A DNA stretch of 64,000 nt. Source: Tetrahymena thermophila SB210 (Eukaryota > Ciliophora > Oligohymenophorea > Hymenostomatida > Tetrahymenidae). Below the pieces are notes generated by a model. It searched no databases. It was not told the origin of the DNA and saw nothing but the letters and a program-made list of their open reading frames with translations. Positions 1 through 11,035 of this stretch are shown in pieces (position 1 is the stretch's first letter; every line of letters begins with the position of its first letter). Position numbers and translations under genes: made by a program. The stretch is taken from contig NW_002476495.1 in assembly GCF_000189635.1 (NCBI RefSeq), positions 407,084-471,083 of the forward strand, in the 5' to 3' direction.

Positions 1-3000
1 TTCTTATTTTATGCTATAAGTATTACCTCTTAATAATAGTTTTAATTGCTCTCTGATAAAGTAGAAGAAAATAATCAAAATACTAGTTATGCTCTCTATT
101 CCTAAGAAGATTAAGAAATCGTTGGAATAGCTCTTAATGGAAGTATTTTTGTTTGGAATTCTATAGACCTTTCATTCAAATACTCAATAGGTAATCTTAC
201 AATAAAATCAAACATAAAATTCAAAATGGGAATTAATTTCATTTAATTTTAGATGAAAATAAACTAATGAAATATCAAATCCTATCCCAACAAGTTAAAA
301 GTTTTTTTTCATTAATTTTAAAAAAATAATAATAAAATATTTTTAAAATTATTTTATTTATTTATTTAAAAATTAATTTTGATAAAAGCATCCGATTGTT
401 CTGGCTCAATAATTGGTTAATTATTTCATACTGACGATAATAAATTTCTAATAATAGTTTGTGGTGATTACAGTCTAATTATCTATAATTTCTCTAAAAA
501 AACATTTAAACCATTAATGAAACTATTGTCAAATCCATACTATTTAAATGTATTGAATAAAATTAATATGTTTGGAGTTGGAGATTCAAAGAGCGGAGAT
601 GTTTATTTATGGAGTTTTAATACAGTTACTTAATAATTTGAATAATTTATGCATTTCCAGTCTCCTTCTTTAACAGATGCTGGAAATAATATTCAGTATA
701 TAGAAATGACTTAGGTTTTATTTATTTAGTATTAATATAGTAATACATTTTTCCCTATTGGATAATGTCTTTAAAATTTGCCTAGTTGTACTTAGAAATG
801 CTAAATGTAGTTTTATTTTAATACTACTGAAACTACTGATACTAAAGGTCTATATGGGATAGGTTCTTTTGAATAGCCTTTTACAACTTCTTTGAGTATA
901 ATTTCATCTTTACTTTTAGTAAATAAATATCTAGATTAAAATAAATATTTTACCAAAGTATTTTACTATTTAAAAATAATATTTTCATTTTAAAAATAGG
1001 TTAAATAATATTTCGAATTAATAAACGGATTTGAAATTCTAAACGTCAATATATTAGTGAGCAACTAAAATTAGATGGTATTTTACAATGAACTGCTAAC
1101 TTTGTAAGTTTTTGCATAAACAAATTTAACAATTTAGAGCTGGAATAATAATCAATTAGCTTAAATTAATGTAAATTAGTTGCTCCAATTCTCGGGTCTA
1201 TTTATGCTAAGCATTGATGATATACTTTTTAATTTTATTATTAGTAGCTCCTAATAAAAGTGTGGGATCTATTTTGATGGTATTACTTCAAGTGCTACTA
1301 TAGATAACATAAGTATATCTTCAACAGATGGAACATCTGATTGCTTCTTTTTTTAAATAAATAATTCTTTCTTGACTTTTAAAAATATAAACATAAAAAG
1401 TTTAGATTTTTCAAATAAATCAACTTTAATAACAATAGTTAATTCTTAATAGGTAATTTTTTAAAATGTAAATTTAAAATAAATGAAATATTTTTATTAT
1501 ATTAAATAGATTGCACTTTAAAATATTCTAATAGATAGCTGTAAATTAAGTGAAAAATTCAGTATATTAACCTAATAGAGCGATGTTAATGTTATTATTG
1601 ATACTTTTATAATTTAAAATAATCTATGCGATATAAATTAAATTTACTATCCACAATTCTCTGGTTAGCTATTTGAAGCTGGTTAATTCAATGTAGCTAA
1701 TATGACTATATCCAATAATCAGTTTTGTAATTTATAGATATTCTCAACTATAAGCACAATCTAACAAAAAAACTATACTTTTTAGTTCTAGAATATAACT
1801 ATGTACAATAACTCATTTTATACAACACACAATTATCTCTTTTTTGATGCTATTTATTCAATAAATCCTCTTCCCTAACACACTTTAAATATGAGTTATT
1901 TAAATTTCACAGATAATTCTTACTTTCCCTCTTCTTAAGTTTAATCAGACATCAACCTCGGAATTACTTAATTAGTTCTAACTGAACAAATTTTTTCAGT
2001 TTTAATAACTGAAGTTACAGTAAAAAACCAATAAGAAATAGCATTTTGTTAATTATCCTAATCTTCTCTAGTCTCAATTAGCAATATTTCTTGCTTAAAT
2101 GATAAACAATTTTTTGATAGTTTAGTCAATAGAGAGTATGGTGGATGTTTAATTTTAAATGAAATAAAAAAAATAAGCATAACTAATCTATAATCAAGCT
2201 ATATAAAAGGAATAAGTAATTCTATTTTAGTAATAAAAAATTATGCTTACACAAATTCGGTAATAAATTTATCAAAAGTAGTTATCACAAGTTCATATTT
2301 TGAATAAACTTTAACTAACTCCTAAGCTAATCCAATTTTTATTACTTCCACTTATACTTCTAATATAACAATAAGCAACTCAATTTTTAGCTAAAATAGG
2401 TTAAATACAATTCCTAATACATAAACTTATTCAACTTCTGCAATTCAGGCAATTAATCCATTAGGTTCTATATATTTAGATAATAACCAGTATATTAATT
2501 CAGTATCTAGTAGTATCTTTAATTTTCAATATATAGTTGGTCTTAATATAACTATGATTAATGCTAATTGCAAGCAATCTTCATTTAATATCACAGATAA
2601 TGTAACAACTTTAATATAATAAGGAGGTTGCTTAAGGGCTAAATCAAGCAATTTGTAAATTCTTTCTTCAAATTTTAGCCAATCCACAGCAAGCTAAGGC
2701 TCGTTTATTTACTTAGAGAGTCTTAGTTCAGAAACAAATATTTTTATAGAAAAATCTTCGTTTGTAGAAGGTTATGCTTAGAATGATGGTGGTGCATTTT
2801 ACATAAATTCACAAAATTCAAATTTAAATTTTGTGTGTAAATCATCTAACTTTAGTAATATATATACACTTAGTTCTTACTCTTCCTCAATTTCAATAAT
2901 GTAAATTATTTTAATTTATGATAAAAATGGTAACTTTGTATAAATGCGCACTAGTGAGCGGAATAGATCCGATAAAAATATTTATTAACATAAAGTTATT

Positions 3001-6000
3001 ACCATAAAATAAAGAAAATTACATATAATATTAAATTTTTTTATTAATAAATATTCAGATAATCAGAAAATTAGAATTTATTAAACTAGATTCTATTCTA
3101 TGAAGGAGAGTTAACCAATATTTTAGGCTAGGCCAACTCATATTTTTTGAATATCTAAAATTCTAATGTTACTCTTTTTAATATTCATAACAATAATTTT
3201 AACTAAACTTATCCTGATTATTTGAATCAAATAACAAAGATATCTGACATCTAATCAGTGTCATTTTTCTAACTTTAAAAATCTATGCTCTCAATTGTTG
3301 ATTGTGGATTTTAAAATTTAATAATAAAAAATTTACAAAATACTTCCCCTCTTCTAATTAATGGTATTAATACGAGTATTATAATTTAAAGATTAATAAT
3401 TAAAGACTCTAAGTTTTCCACATACTTAATTAGTGTCAATTAAGGATCTCTAACAATTGAAGATTCCTAATTTATAAATATAAATTAGATATCCTCAAAA
3501 CGAGTATTATAATCCTAGATTTCTCTGATAAATTCAGGAGCACTTATATCACTATATTAATCTAAATTATAAATATAATAATAAACAATATTTTAGAAAA
3601 TCATTTGCATGCTATGCTTTGGCTCTATACTTTAGTTGAACTAAACACAATTTTTTATATCTGACTCTATGTTTTTAGAATCAAAAGTGATTAAAATAAT
3701 TTAATATCATTGAGCTTTTTATGTAATTTAAATTTTTATTTAAAAATAGGCCAATAACGGTGGTGCTATATCAGTTAATGGTTTGGTTTCTAATCTTAAT
3801 TATATACAAAATACTCAAATGATTGGAAATACTGCCATATTAGATGGAGGAGCTATGTTTTTAAAAGCCTAAAATAATGATGTAATACTTCTTTTTTTTT
3901 AAAATAATTTAAAATTTTTAATCATATAATTAATAGGTTTTTACTTTAACTTTGTCTAATTGCTAATTTACTGACAATCAATCTTTAAATGGAAGTGGTG
4001 GGGCTTTATTTATTAGCTCAGAAAGTGAATCAACAGTACAGTAATAGATCAAAATTTATAAAACAAATCTATCAAATAACAAAGCAGTTATCGGAGGATG
4101 CATTAATAATCTAGGTATAAATCCAGTTATAGACTCTTAAAGCATTATTTTGAATAACTCGGCCACTCTTTATGGAGATAATATCAATTAATATCCTGAT
4201 CATTTAGGTTTGATCATGACTACAGATTTAAATAAATACTTCAATTAGTAAACTAATTCTTTAATTTTATCCAATATTAAAAGTGGAGGATAAATTCCAG
4301 ATATAATCTTTTAGCTAAGAGATTAAACTACTAAACCAATATTTCCATTAGATGCTGATAAAATAATGATTTAAGCATAATTTAGCAGCAAAACAAAAAA
4401 TATATCAAATTATTACATTAGAGGAAATTCTACAGCATTTGTTGATTTAAAATAAAAATAATTTGTTTTTTAAGGTATGTAATTAATAGGGATTCCAAAT
4501 TCATAAGCAATAATTGAGTTCAAATCTGATGTTATAAAAATTTTAAATAAAGAAACTAATTAATTTGAGTCTAACTATTCTTATGAATTAGAAGTTTATT
4601 TTAGAAGTTGTAATTATGGTGAAATTGAGAATTTTTACAATACATATACAGAATGTGTTGTCTGTAACTAAGATAAATACTCTGTCGATACACAATAATG
4701 TTATTCATGTCCTTCTGGAGCAAAATGCAAAAATGGAATTATATATGTAAATTAAGGATTCTGGAGAAAAGATGAAAGTAGTCCTCTTGTTGTAGAATGT
4801 GTAAATAAGCCTTCAAACTGTATTGGAAATACTTATGGGAATTAAGTATGCTTAGAAGGTTACATAGGACCTCTATGTGAATAATGTGATGTAAATACAA
4901 CTTTTTAAATATTAATTTAACAATAAATTTAAAATTAATAAGATTTATGGAAGCTATTGGGGAGAGAGCTATTCTAAAATTGGATCTTATTAATGTGCGT
5001 AATGTAAAGAATTGAGTGCTTTATTGTGGAAAGCAATCTTAATAGTAATCTGGACTTTATTTTCAATTCGACTTGCCATAAAAGGAGACTTAGAGGAATA
5101 AACAATAAATGCTTATTAAGTAGCTTTGAAAAGACACTTATCAAAGAATAATCAAAGCACTTCCTTAAAAGGGACTAAATATTAATCTAAATTAAATGTC
5201 AAATATGATAACCAAAAAGATAGAAAATCTCGAAATGGAGAAAAAGCTAGTGTTTATATTAAAGTATTCGTTAACTATTTACAAATAATAGGATCAATTA
5301 TTACTTTCAATATAAAAATAACTACAGGTAAAAAAAATTAAAATATCAATCAAGATTATTTATTTATTTATATAAACTAATTTTTTTAAGATGAAAATAA
5401 TATTTTAAATTTTATCAACAAAAGATGTATTTGAAACTTCATAGTATTTAGGAGCACCTGTAAGATAATAAATGAATTCTGCTGAATGTATATTAAAAGA
5501 TATATAAACAGATATACCAATGATATATCTTAAACTACTATTTACTCTCATAGTTCCAATTGGCTATTTAATGGTGTTTATACTTAGCTTAATTTTATAA
5601 AGGGTATTTACAAATATAAAAGTTCGTTATTATTCTATTTGTACTGCTGCAATCTTTATATTTATTTTAGTTTAGCCTGATTTAGTTTCTCAAATGATAG
5701 CTATTCTTTCATGTAGGGTAATTGGAGATTCTAGTTATATACTCTATAATATAACTTATGAATGCAACACTAGCCAGCACTAAACCTATAGTTCTACCTT
5801 AGTAGCTCCTTGCTTATTAGTGTTTGCTTTTATTATACCTATTGGACTTTTTTATTTACTATACAAAAATAAAAATGACTTGCAAAACATTTAAGTATAT
5901 AAGAAATATGGCTTTTTATATAAAGAGTATAAAAGCCAAAATTATTATTGGGAATTCGTGAAAATTTTAGAAAAAATTTTAATCATTATAATTCTTAACT

Positions 6001-7027
6001 TCTATTCCCAAGAAACTAATATTAAAGGAGTACTAATTTTTATGATGATTACTCTCTATGGGATAGCATCTAGTGTTTTATAACCCTATCGTTTGAGCGG
6101 GTACAATACAGTTGATTTCTATCAAACAAACGTGTGTGCAGTTTCTGTATTACTTTGTTTATTCATTTACAATAATCCCTTCAATTATTATGTAATGACT
6201 TCTATTATAATTATAATCACAATCAATGCTTGGTTTATTATTTTAGTAATTAAAAGAGTTATTATAGGACTTTTAATATAATTTAAGAATGTTATCATTT
6301 CATTTTTTTAAAAATTTTCTTATACAAAGTTGCTTGTTCAAAAGTTTCAAAAATAAAAATTAAATCCATAATTGAGAGCTAAAATAAAAAGAATTTTTTA
6401 AGAATTTTTAAATCTTAGTGAAGAGCAAAAGTATGATCTCTTATTATCTGGTGTTAAGATATAAATAGGTATTAAAACTCTTGTTATTTGTTATATTTAA
6501 TATATTTAATTTATAGGTAAAAATCATAAAAGACTATTTAAAGATTAGTAGATTAATTAGACTATTAAATAAAATAAACTAAATGACTTAGCTACTAAAA
6601 ATTAATAAAAATTAAACTCAGAAAGTGATTACTTTGATAAAGATAATGAAAATAGCCCAAATACTGTATATACCAACAAGATAAACTAATCTCCTATTTT
6701 TTTATGTAATATTTTTGATTGTTTTTTTTTATCATTAAATTTTTTAATTAAATATTAGAATTCGAAGAATTAAATTTAGTAATGAATTAGATAGAAAGTT
6801 AAAATGATAAAGAGGATAACTCTAATAAATTAATAAAATTAAAACAAAAATACTTAGATAATGTAAATTAACAAAACTTAAACACTGAATGCGATTACTT
6901 TGATAAAGATAATGAAAATAGCCCAAATAATGTATATAACAGCTAGATAAACTAATCTCCTACTTTTTTATGTAATATATATAATAGGTTTTTTTTAATC
7001 ATTAAATTTTTTCATTAAATATTAGGA
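1..7027 (+). CDS. A0: giant beta-helix / Cys-rich / multi-TM membrane protein, 5' end missing
   Basis: Partial gene, open throughout in the ciliate code. Exons seen: 1-190, 389-918, 1000-1452, 1510-2900, 3059-3686, 3750-3881, 3937-4890, 4943-5327, 5425-6468, 6517-6705, 6759-6971, then a stop split by the last intron (T6971 + GA7026-7027). Exon lengths match A2 exactly except the 628-nt exon, which is 622 in A2; this equality supports the gene model. The first exon ends a propeller-like stretch (IVGIALNGSIFVWNS). Exons 1000-4890 carry beta-helix repeats with GGCL, GGAF, GGAI and GGAL turns. Around 4590-4890 is a cysteine-rich knob (CVVCNQDKYS, CYSCPSGAKCKNG). From 4943 to 6290 there are about nine membrane helices. 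The protein is probably a plasma-membrane surface protein with a large exterior part (inference). After the split stop, 7028-7189 still resembles A1's last exon but has a second TGA at 7106-7108. Confidence 0.85.
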
Positions 7028-7189
7028 TTTAAAAAATTAAATATAGCAATTGATTAGAAAGAGAGTTAAAAAGATAAAGAGGATAACTCTAATGAATTAA
7101 TAAAATGAAATTCTATTAACCAGGTGGATAAAAATAATAATTTAATTTATTTTACTGAATATGAAATAGATAATATGTTAAATATCTGA
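6517..7189 (+). repeat. A0 tail: three tandem exon-intron modules
   Basis: Modules of about 250 bp, each a 189-213 nt exon plus a 50-60 nt intron: exons 6517-6705, 6759-6971 and the remnant from 7026. Each exon ends in INQSP followed by a hydrophobic stub and a T|GT donor, and encodes a polar stretch such as SESDYFDKDNENSPNTVY. Confidence 0.8.
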
Positions 7190-7800
7190 AAATTATTATT
7201 AAATGTTAATAATATATATTATTTTTTTGTTTTTAAAATAAGATTTATCAATTTTAAAGTTCATTTTTCCCTATTAATAATATATTTATATTAAATATTA
7301 AGCTTTATTTGTTTTGTAAGTAAAATAAAAAACTAATTATTTTTATTTAAGAATATTATTTATAGAATTTAAAATAAATTTTCTTCAAAGACAAAAAAAA
7401 TTAAAATGTTATTATTATATTATTTTTTCAAAAAATAAACTGATATTTAATATTATTTTGGGTTTAGTTTTTTTTTTTAACTAATTTAATATATAAATAA
7501 TTAACATAATAGAAACATAACAAATATATCATAAATCAACCACTATTTTGAATTAAAACTTTAATTTTCTAAATAGTTTTATAAATAATTCATTTTAAAT
7601 TAAATTAAATTTGAACGATATAAACTTAAATATATAGTTTAAAATTTATAAAATTTAATTTTGATTTAATTTATTAGGTAGTAGTTATGTTTGAAATACC
7701 TAATATGCTTCCTAAATTGGTAATATATTAAGTAGATTATTAAAGCTATTATATTTATAAATAAAAAATTACAAACTCTATATTATAAAAATAAATTTAC
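7190..7800. other. 3' flank of A0
   Basis: Very A+T-rich; shared with the regions after A1, A2 and A3. Apart from the possible last exon of D1 (about 7600-7720, minus strand) I see no gene. Confidence 0.5.
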
Positions 7801-8231
7801 ATGAAGATTGTAATGAAGGGTTCAAATTAAATTGTGATTTAGTTTGATCACCAGAATTGTTGTCTTGAGCCAAATATCCCTCTACTTATTTTTCTAAATT
7901 TTCTATGCCTGATTCTTGAAAATAAAATAAATTTTAATGATGAATAAACTAATTAACTTTGTTGAAAATTCAAATTTAATTGAAGCAGAAAATTAAAATA
8001 TTGTATTATCTAAAGATTGCATAACACAAATAAAACCTTAAGCTAGCTTTTCATAAATTTTAAACAATAATTATTGGCATTAGATTATAAATTATGAATT
8101 CAATATTATAATTTACTCAATTCATCAAATGAAGATTGATATCTTAATTACAAAGTCTTTAATTTAAGTTAGTAAGTATCGTGAATAGAATTAAGAGATT
8201 CTGCTAATTATGCTTTAACTTTGGCTGACAT
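7801..8231 (-). CDS. D1: small helical protein gene (C-terminal end uncertain)
   Basis: Minus-strand gene just downstream of A0 and convergent with it. Exons 8231-8117, 8009-7950 and 7914-7801 with GT...AG introns of 107 and 35 nt. The protein starts MSAKVKAQLAESLNSIHDTY, probably an amphipathic helix, continues with TIFQFSASIKFEF, and ends this part with SGIENLEKQVEGYLAQDNNS. After a possible donor at 7800, a conserved piece at about 7680-7720 encodes TNLGSILGISNITTT; its changes in D2 are mostly synonymous or conservative, so it is probably the last exon, though I could not fix the splice phase. No known domain. It is the only undamaged copy of three. Confidence 0.5.
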
Positions 8232-9040
8232 TACTTAATATTCCTATTTATATAGCTTCTTTTATACTAATATTTGCAAAACTTTTATTGTTATTTATAA
8301 TCTAAAGTTATTATTTATTTATTTTTATAAACAAAACAAAAACTGATTTAAAAATAGATAGATATTAATTAAATAAAAGATTTGAATATTTACAATGAAT
8401 GAATGTATTGAATATAAAAAATTTAATAATCTTCTCTAAACATGTATTAAATTTCGTATTTAATAAATTTTAGTAACTAAGTATATTTGAATACCAAATT
8501 ATTTTATTAATGTTATGCAAATTTTATCAATAAACCATAGATAATTTTATAAATTTTGTTGATTTATCTATCAGTCATTTGTATATCTTATAAAAGTCAT
8601 TATATTTACAATTATTACATGACATACCTATAATTAAAAGAATTTTATTAATAATTACATGCCTATGTAAGGTATCTATCTACTCTTAGCATATTAAATT
8701 TTCATATATTGCTATCTGCAGCAAATTTTTTCTGTAGCTGAGAAGCTACATGTTAAAATTTAATAAAAAATAAATTAATTAATTAATTTTTAAATTTTAT
8801 GTTATTTTATATTTATGTATTTATTTGTTTACTAAATAATTTTTATTTTAATTTTATTTTTTTGAAATTAAAAAATAATATATAAATTTATTGATAATTA
8901 GTTTTATGTTGTTTTTCTTTTTCTTATTTTATTTAATTAAATATTAATTAATTTATATATAAATAAATTGTGAAATCTATCATTATATTAATAATTTATT
9001 TTTAAATTCATTGTTTATTTCTACATATTCCACTCTTTTT
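8232..9040. other. Intergenic, upstream of D1
   Basis: Up to about 8690 it is shared with 52771-53235; beyond that it is unique. No gene seen. A short perfect hairpin, TGTAGCT-GAGA-AGCTACA, lies at 8733-8750. Confidence 0.5.
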
Positions 9041-9480
9041 GCTTTATCATATTTTTAGGCATCCCTTTTTTATATCTTTATATGATATATAAGAATTAAA
9101 ATATCAGTATTGATAAGGATTTTCAGACAAAATATTCTTCTCTTTTAAATGGATTGATTGAAAGAAAATAAAGTAGTCGATTTATAAAATGACGATTTTT
9201 AAACAAAATCTGTTAAAATGAAAACTAGCTTGAAGTAAAAAACTTAGCTCAAATATTTAACTAAAAAATATCTGAGGTTCCTGAAGAATTAAAAATTATA
9301 GAATTAAATAATGGTAAAAGATATTATACACACAATTAAACACTAAGGAGAAAAAAACTAGATTTACCGCAACACCTCCTCGGTTTCAGAAATAAGTTAG
9401 AAATCGTTTTCTAGCTCATTAACTAATTTATTAGAATGGAAAAAAACTATAAGAGAGTAGTTAATTTTCAAGTTTAGCAA
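9041..9480 (+). pseudogene. Possible upstream part of gene B1
   Basis: One frame reads IPFLYLYMIYKNQN and then LLNGLIERKQSS, resembling the loop after a membrane helix in the A family (IPIGLFYILYRNKND). It meets a TGA near 9190. The same frame then continues open to about 9475 without a recognisable domain. The minus strand is also open here, so coding direction after 9200 is uncertain. This stretch has no counterpart in the other three intergenic regions. Confidence 0.3.
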
Positions 9481-9661
9481 GTATTATAATGTGGTCTTAT
9501 ACTTCAGAAAAATTCTATTTTGTATGGTGATAAGTTTTATGTATGACTATACATACATATAAATTTCCTTTATATGCGTTCTCAACATATTTATAATAAT
9601 ATACTTATCTGTAGTGACTCCCTTTAAAAATAACTTCGAAAATGTGTAATTTATTATTTAG

Positions 9662-10456
9662 GAAGTTTTAATGATAGCCATTTAAATTTGTGCTTCATTG
9701 TTAGTTAAGGATAGTTAAGATGAAAACGAAGATACAAGAATGAAAATTGGATGGATAATAGTTGCTATTAGTGGATTATTAATAGCATACTTTACTATTT
9801 TTATTATTAAAGATCTCATATTATCTATTTATTAATTAGTTAAATCACTAGTAATGTATATTAAAAATAAAATGAGTAAATCTTAGGTATAATCAGCTAT
9901 CTTAAAATCCTCACCTGTATAACTTAACAAAAAAATGGATTAAAATATAGTTAATAATAACAATCTGGATAAGAATTTAGATAATAACGAAGAAATATAA
10001 TTAATTAGTATTATCTACCAAACTCCTAATGTACAAGGCAAATCACAAATTAATTCTTAAAAATAAATAAATTGGTAAATAAATAGAAGAAAAAGGAACT
10101 CTGTTATTTCTTAAAGCATTTACAAGAGTAGTCGTAGTTTATAATCTACACAGCCAAGCAGTAAAAACATCTAAAAAGTGAATAATAATTATCTCAAACA
10201 AATATTTATAACATAAACTAAAACCTAGATAGTACGAATAGAAAAAGAAAGCCAACATATTATTTCGATTCATAGTAAATAATATTTAATCCTGATACAG
10301 AAAGAAAAGAGCGAAACTAATAAAATATAAGAAATAGTCATTATATAAATTATTAAAAGATTATAAATCAATTTAAAATATTCTAATAATTAGTTGATTC
10401 ATTCATAGCATTTTCTTTTTAATTTAATTAATTTATAAGTATTTTCATTATTTTGA
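9662..10456 (+). CDS. B1: C-terminal exon of a second membrane-protein gene (partial)
   Basis: Open frame of about 264 codons in the ciliate code, ending at TGA 10454-10456. It starts in a membrane helix (VLMIAIQICASLLV), then an acidic stretch (DSQDENEDT), then a second helix (IGWIIVAISGLLIAYFTIFI), then a long basic and Ser/Gln-rich tail. Helix, acidic loop, helix, basic tail is typical of the cytoplasmic end of large ciliate membrane proteins related to the A family. No start codon or extracellular part could be joined to it, so it may be the last exon of a truncated gene. It lies 580 bp upstream of A1 in the same orientation. The three other copies (B2-B4) are broken; this one is not. Confidence 0.55.
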
Positions 10457-10859
10457 ATTGACAATTTTTATTTAATTATAGAAACAAATTTTTTATAAAA
10501 CTATCAAAAATCCTTTTTAAAAACTAAGCATAGAAAGTATTTCAAATTTATATTAATCTTAATTTACTTTTTTGATAGTATTTATGTCGATTTATTTATT
10601 TTTGAAAGAGATATTAAATTTAAAAATTATAAAATTAAACTGGTAAAAATTATTTTATACATAAATAATATAAACTAATTTACAATAAATTTTTTATATT
10701 AAAAATTTTGAGATTAGTATTTTATTATTATAAGAAGTAGCTTTATAGATACTTATTGTAGATATTTCTACCATCTTTTATTAATAGTAAAACAAAAATT
10801 ATATATTTTTAGTTTTCTTAGATACATATCAATAATAGAAGTGTTCATTTTAAATCCTA
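10457..10859. other. Intergenic between B1 and A1
   Basis: A+T-rich, shared with the same interval ahead of A2, A3 and A4. No gene seen; probably distal promoter region of A1. Confidence 0.5.
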
Positions 10860-11015
10860 CATTTGATATATATGAATAAAAGGTAAGAATAAGAAAAATC
10901 AAAAATAACAATTCATTAATTTTTGAACTTTTTTAACAAACGTTCCACTTAATAAATTCAATAATCTTATCTCAAAACCTATATTTTAATTAAAATATAG
11001 TAATAGAAGGTTGAC
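10860..11015. repeat. Single diverged upstream unit before A1
   Basis: One diverged copy of the 115-bp unit (AATTCAATAATCTTATCTCAAAACC) just ahead of the A1 start codon, consistent with an unexpanded ancestral state or a contraction. Confidence 0.65.
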
Positions 11016-11035
11016 AAAAATAAATATCTATTAGT

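Noticed and set aside
6093..6281. Standalone 62-aa protein repeated at 6093, 19018, 33034 and 50351
   Set aside because: These are the in-frame end of the last membrane-helix exon of A0-A3, bounded by Gln codons TAA that only look like stops in the standard code.
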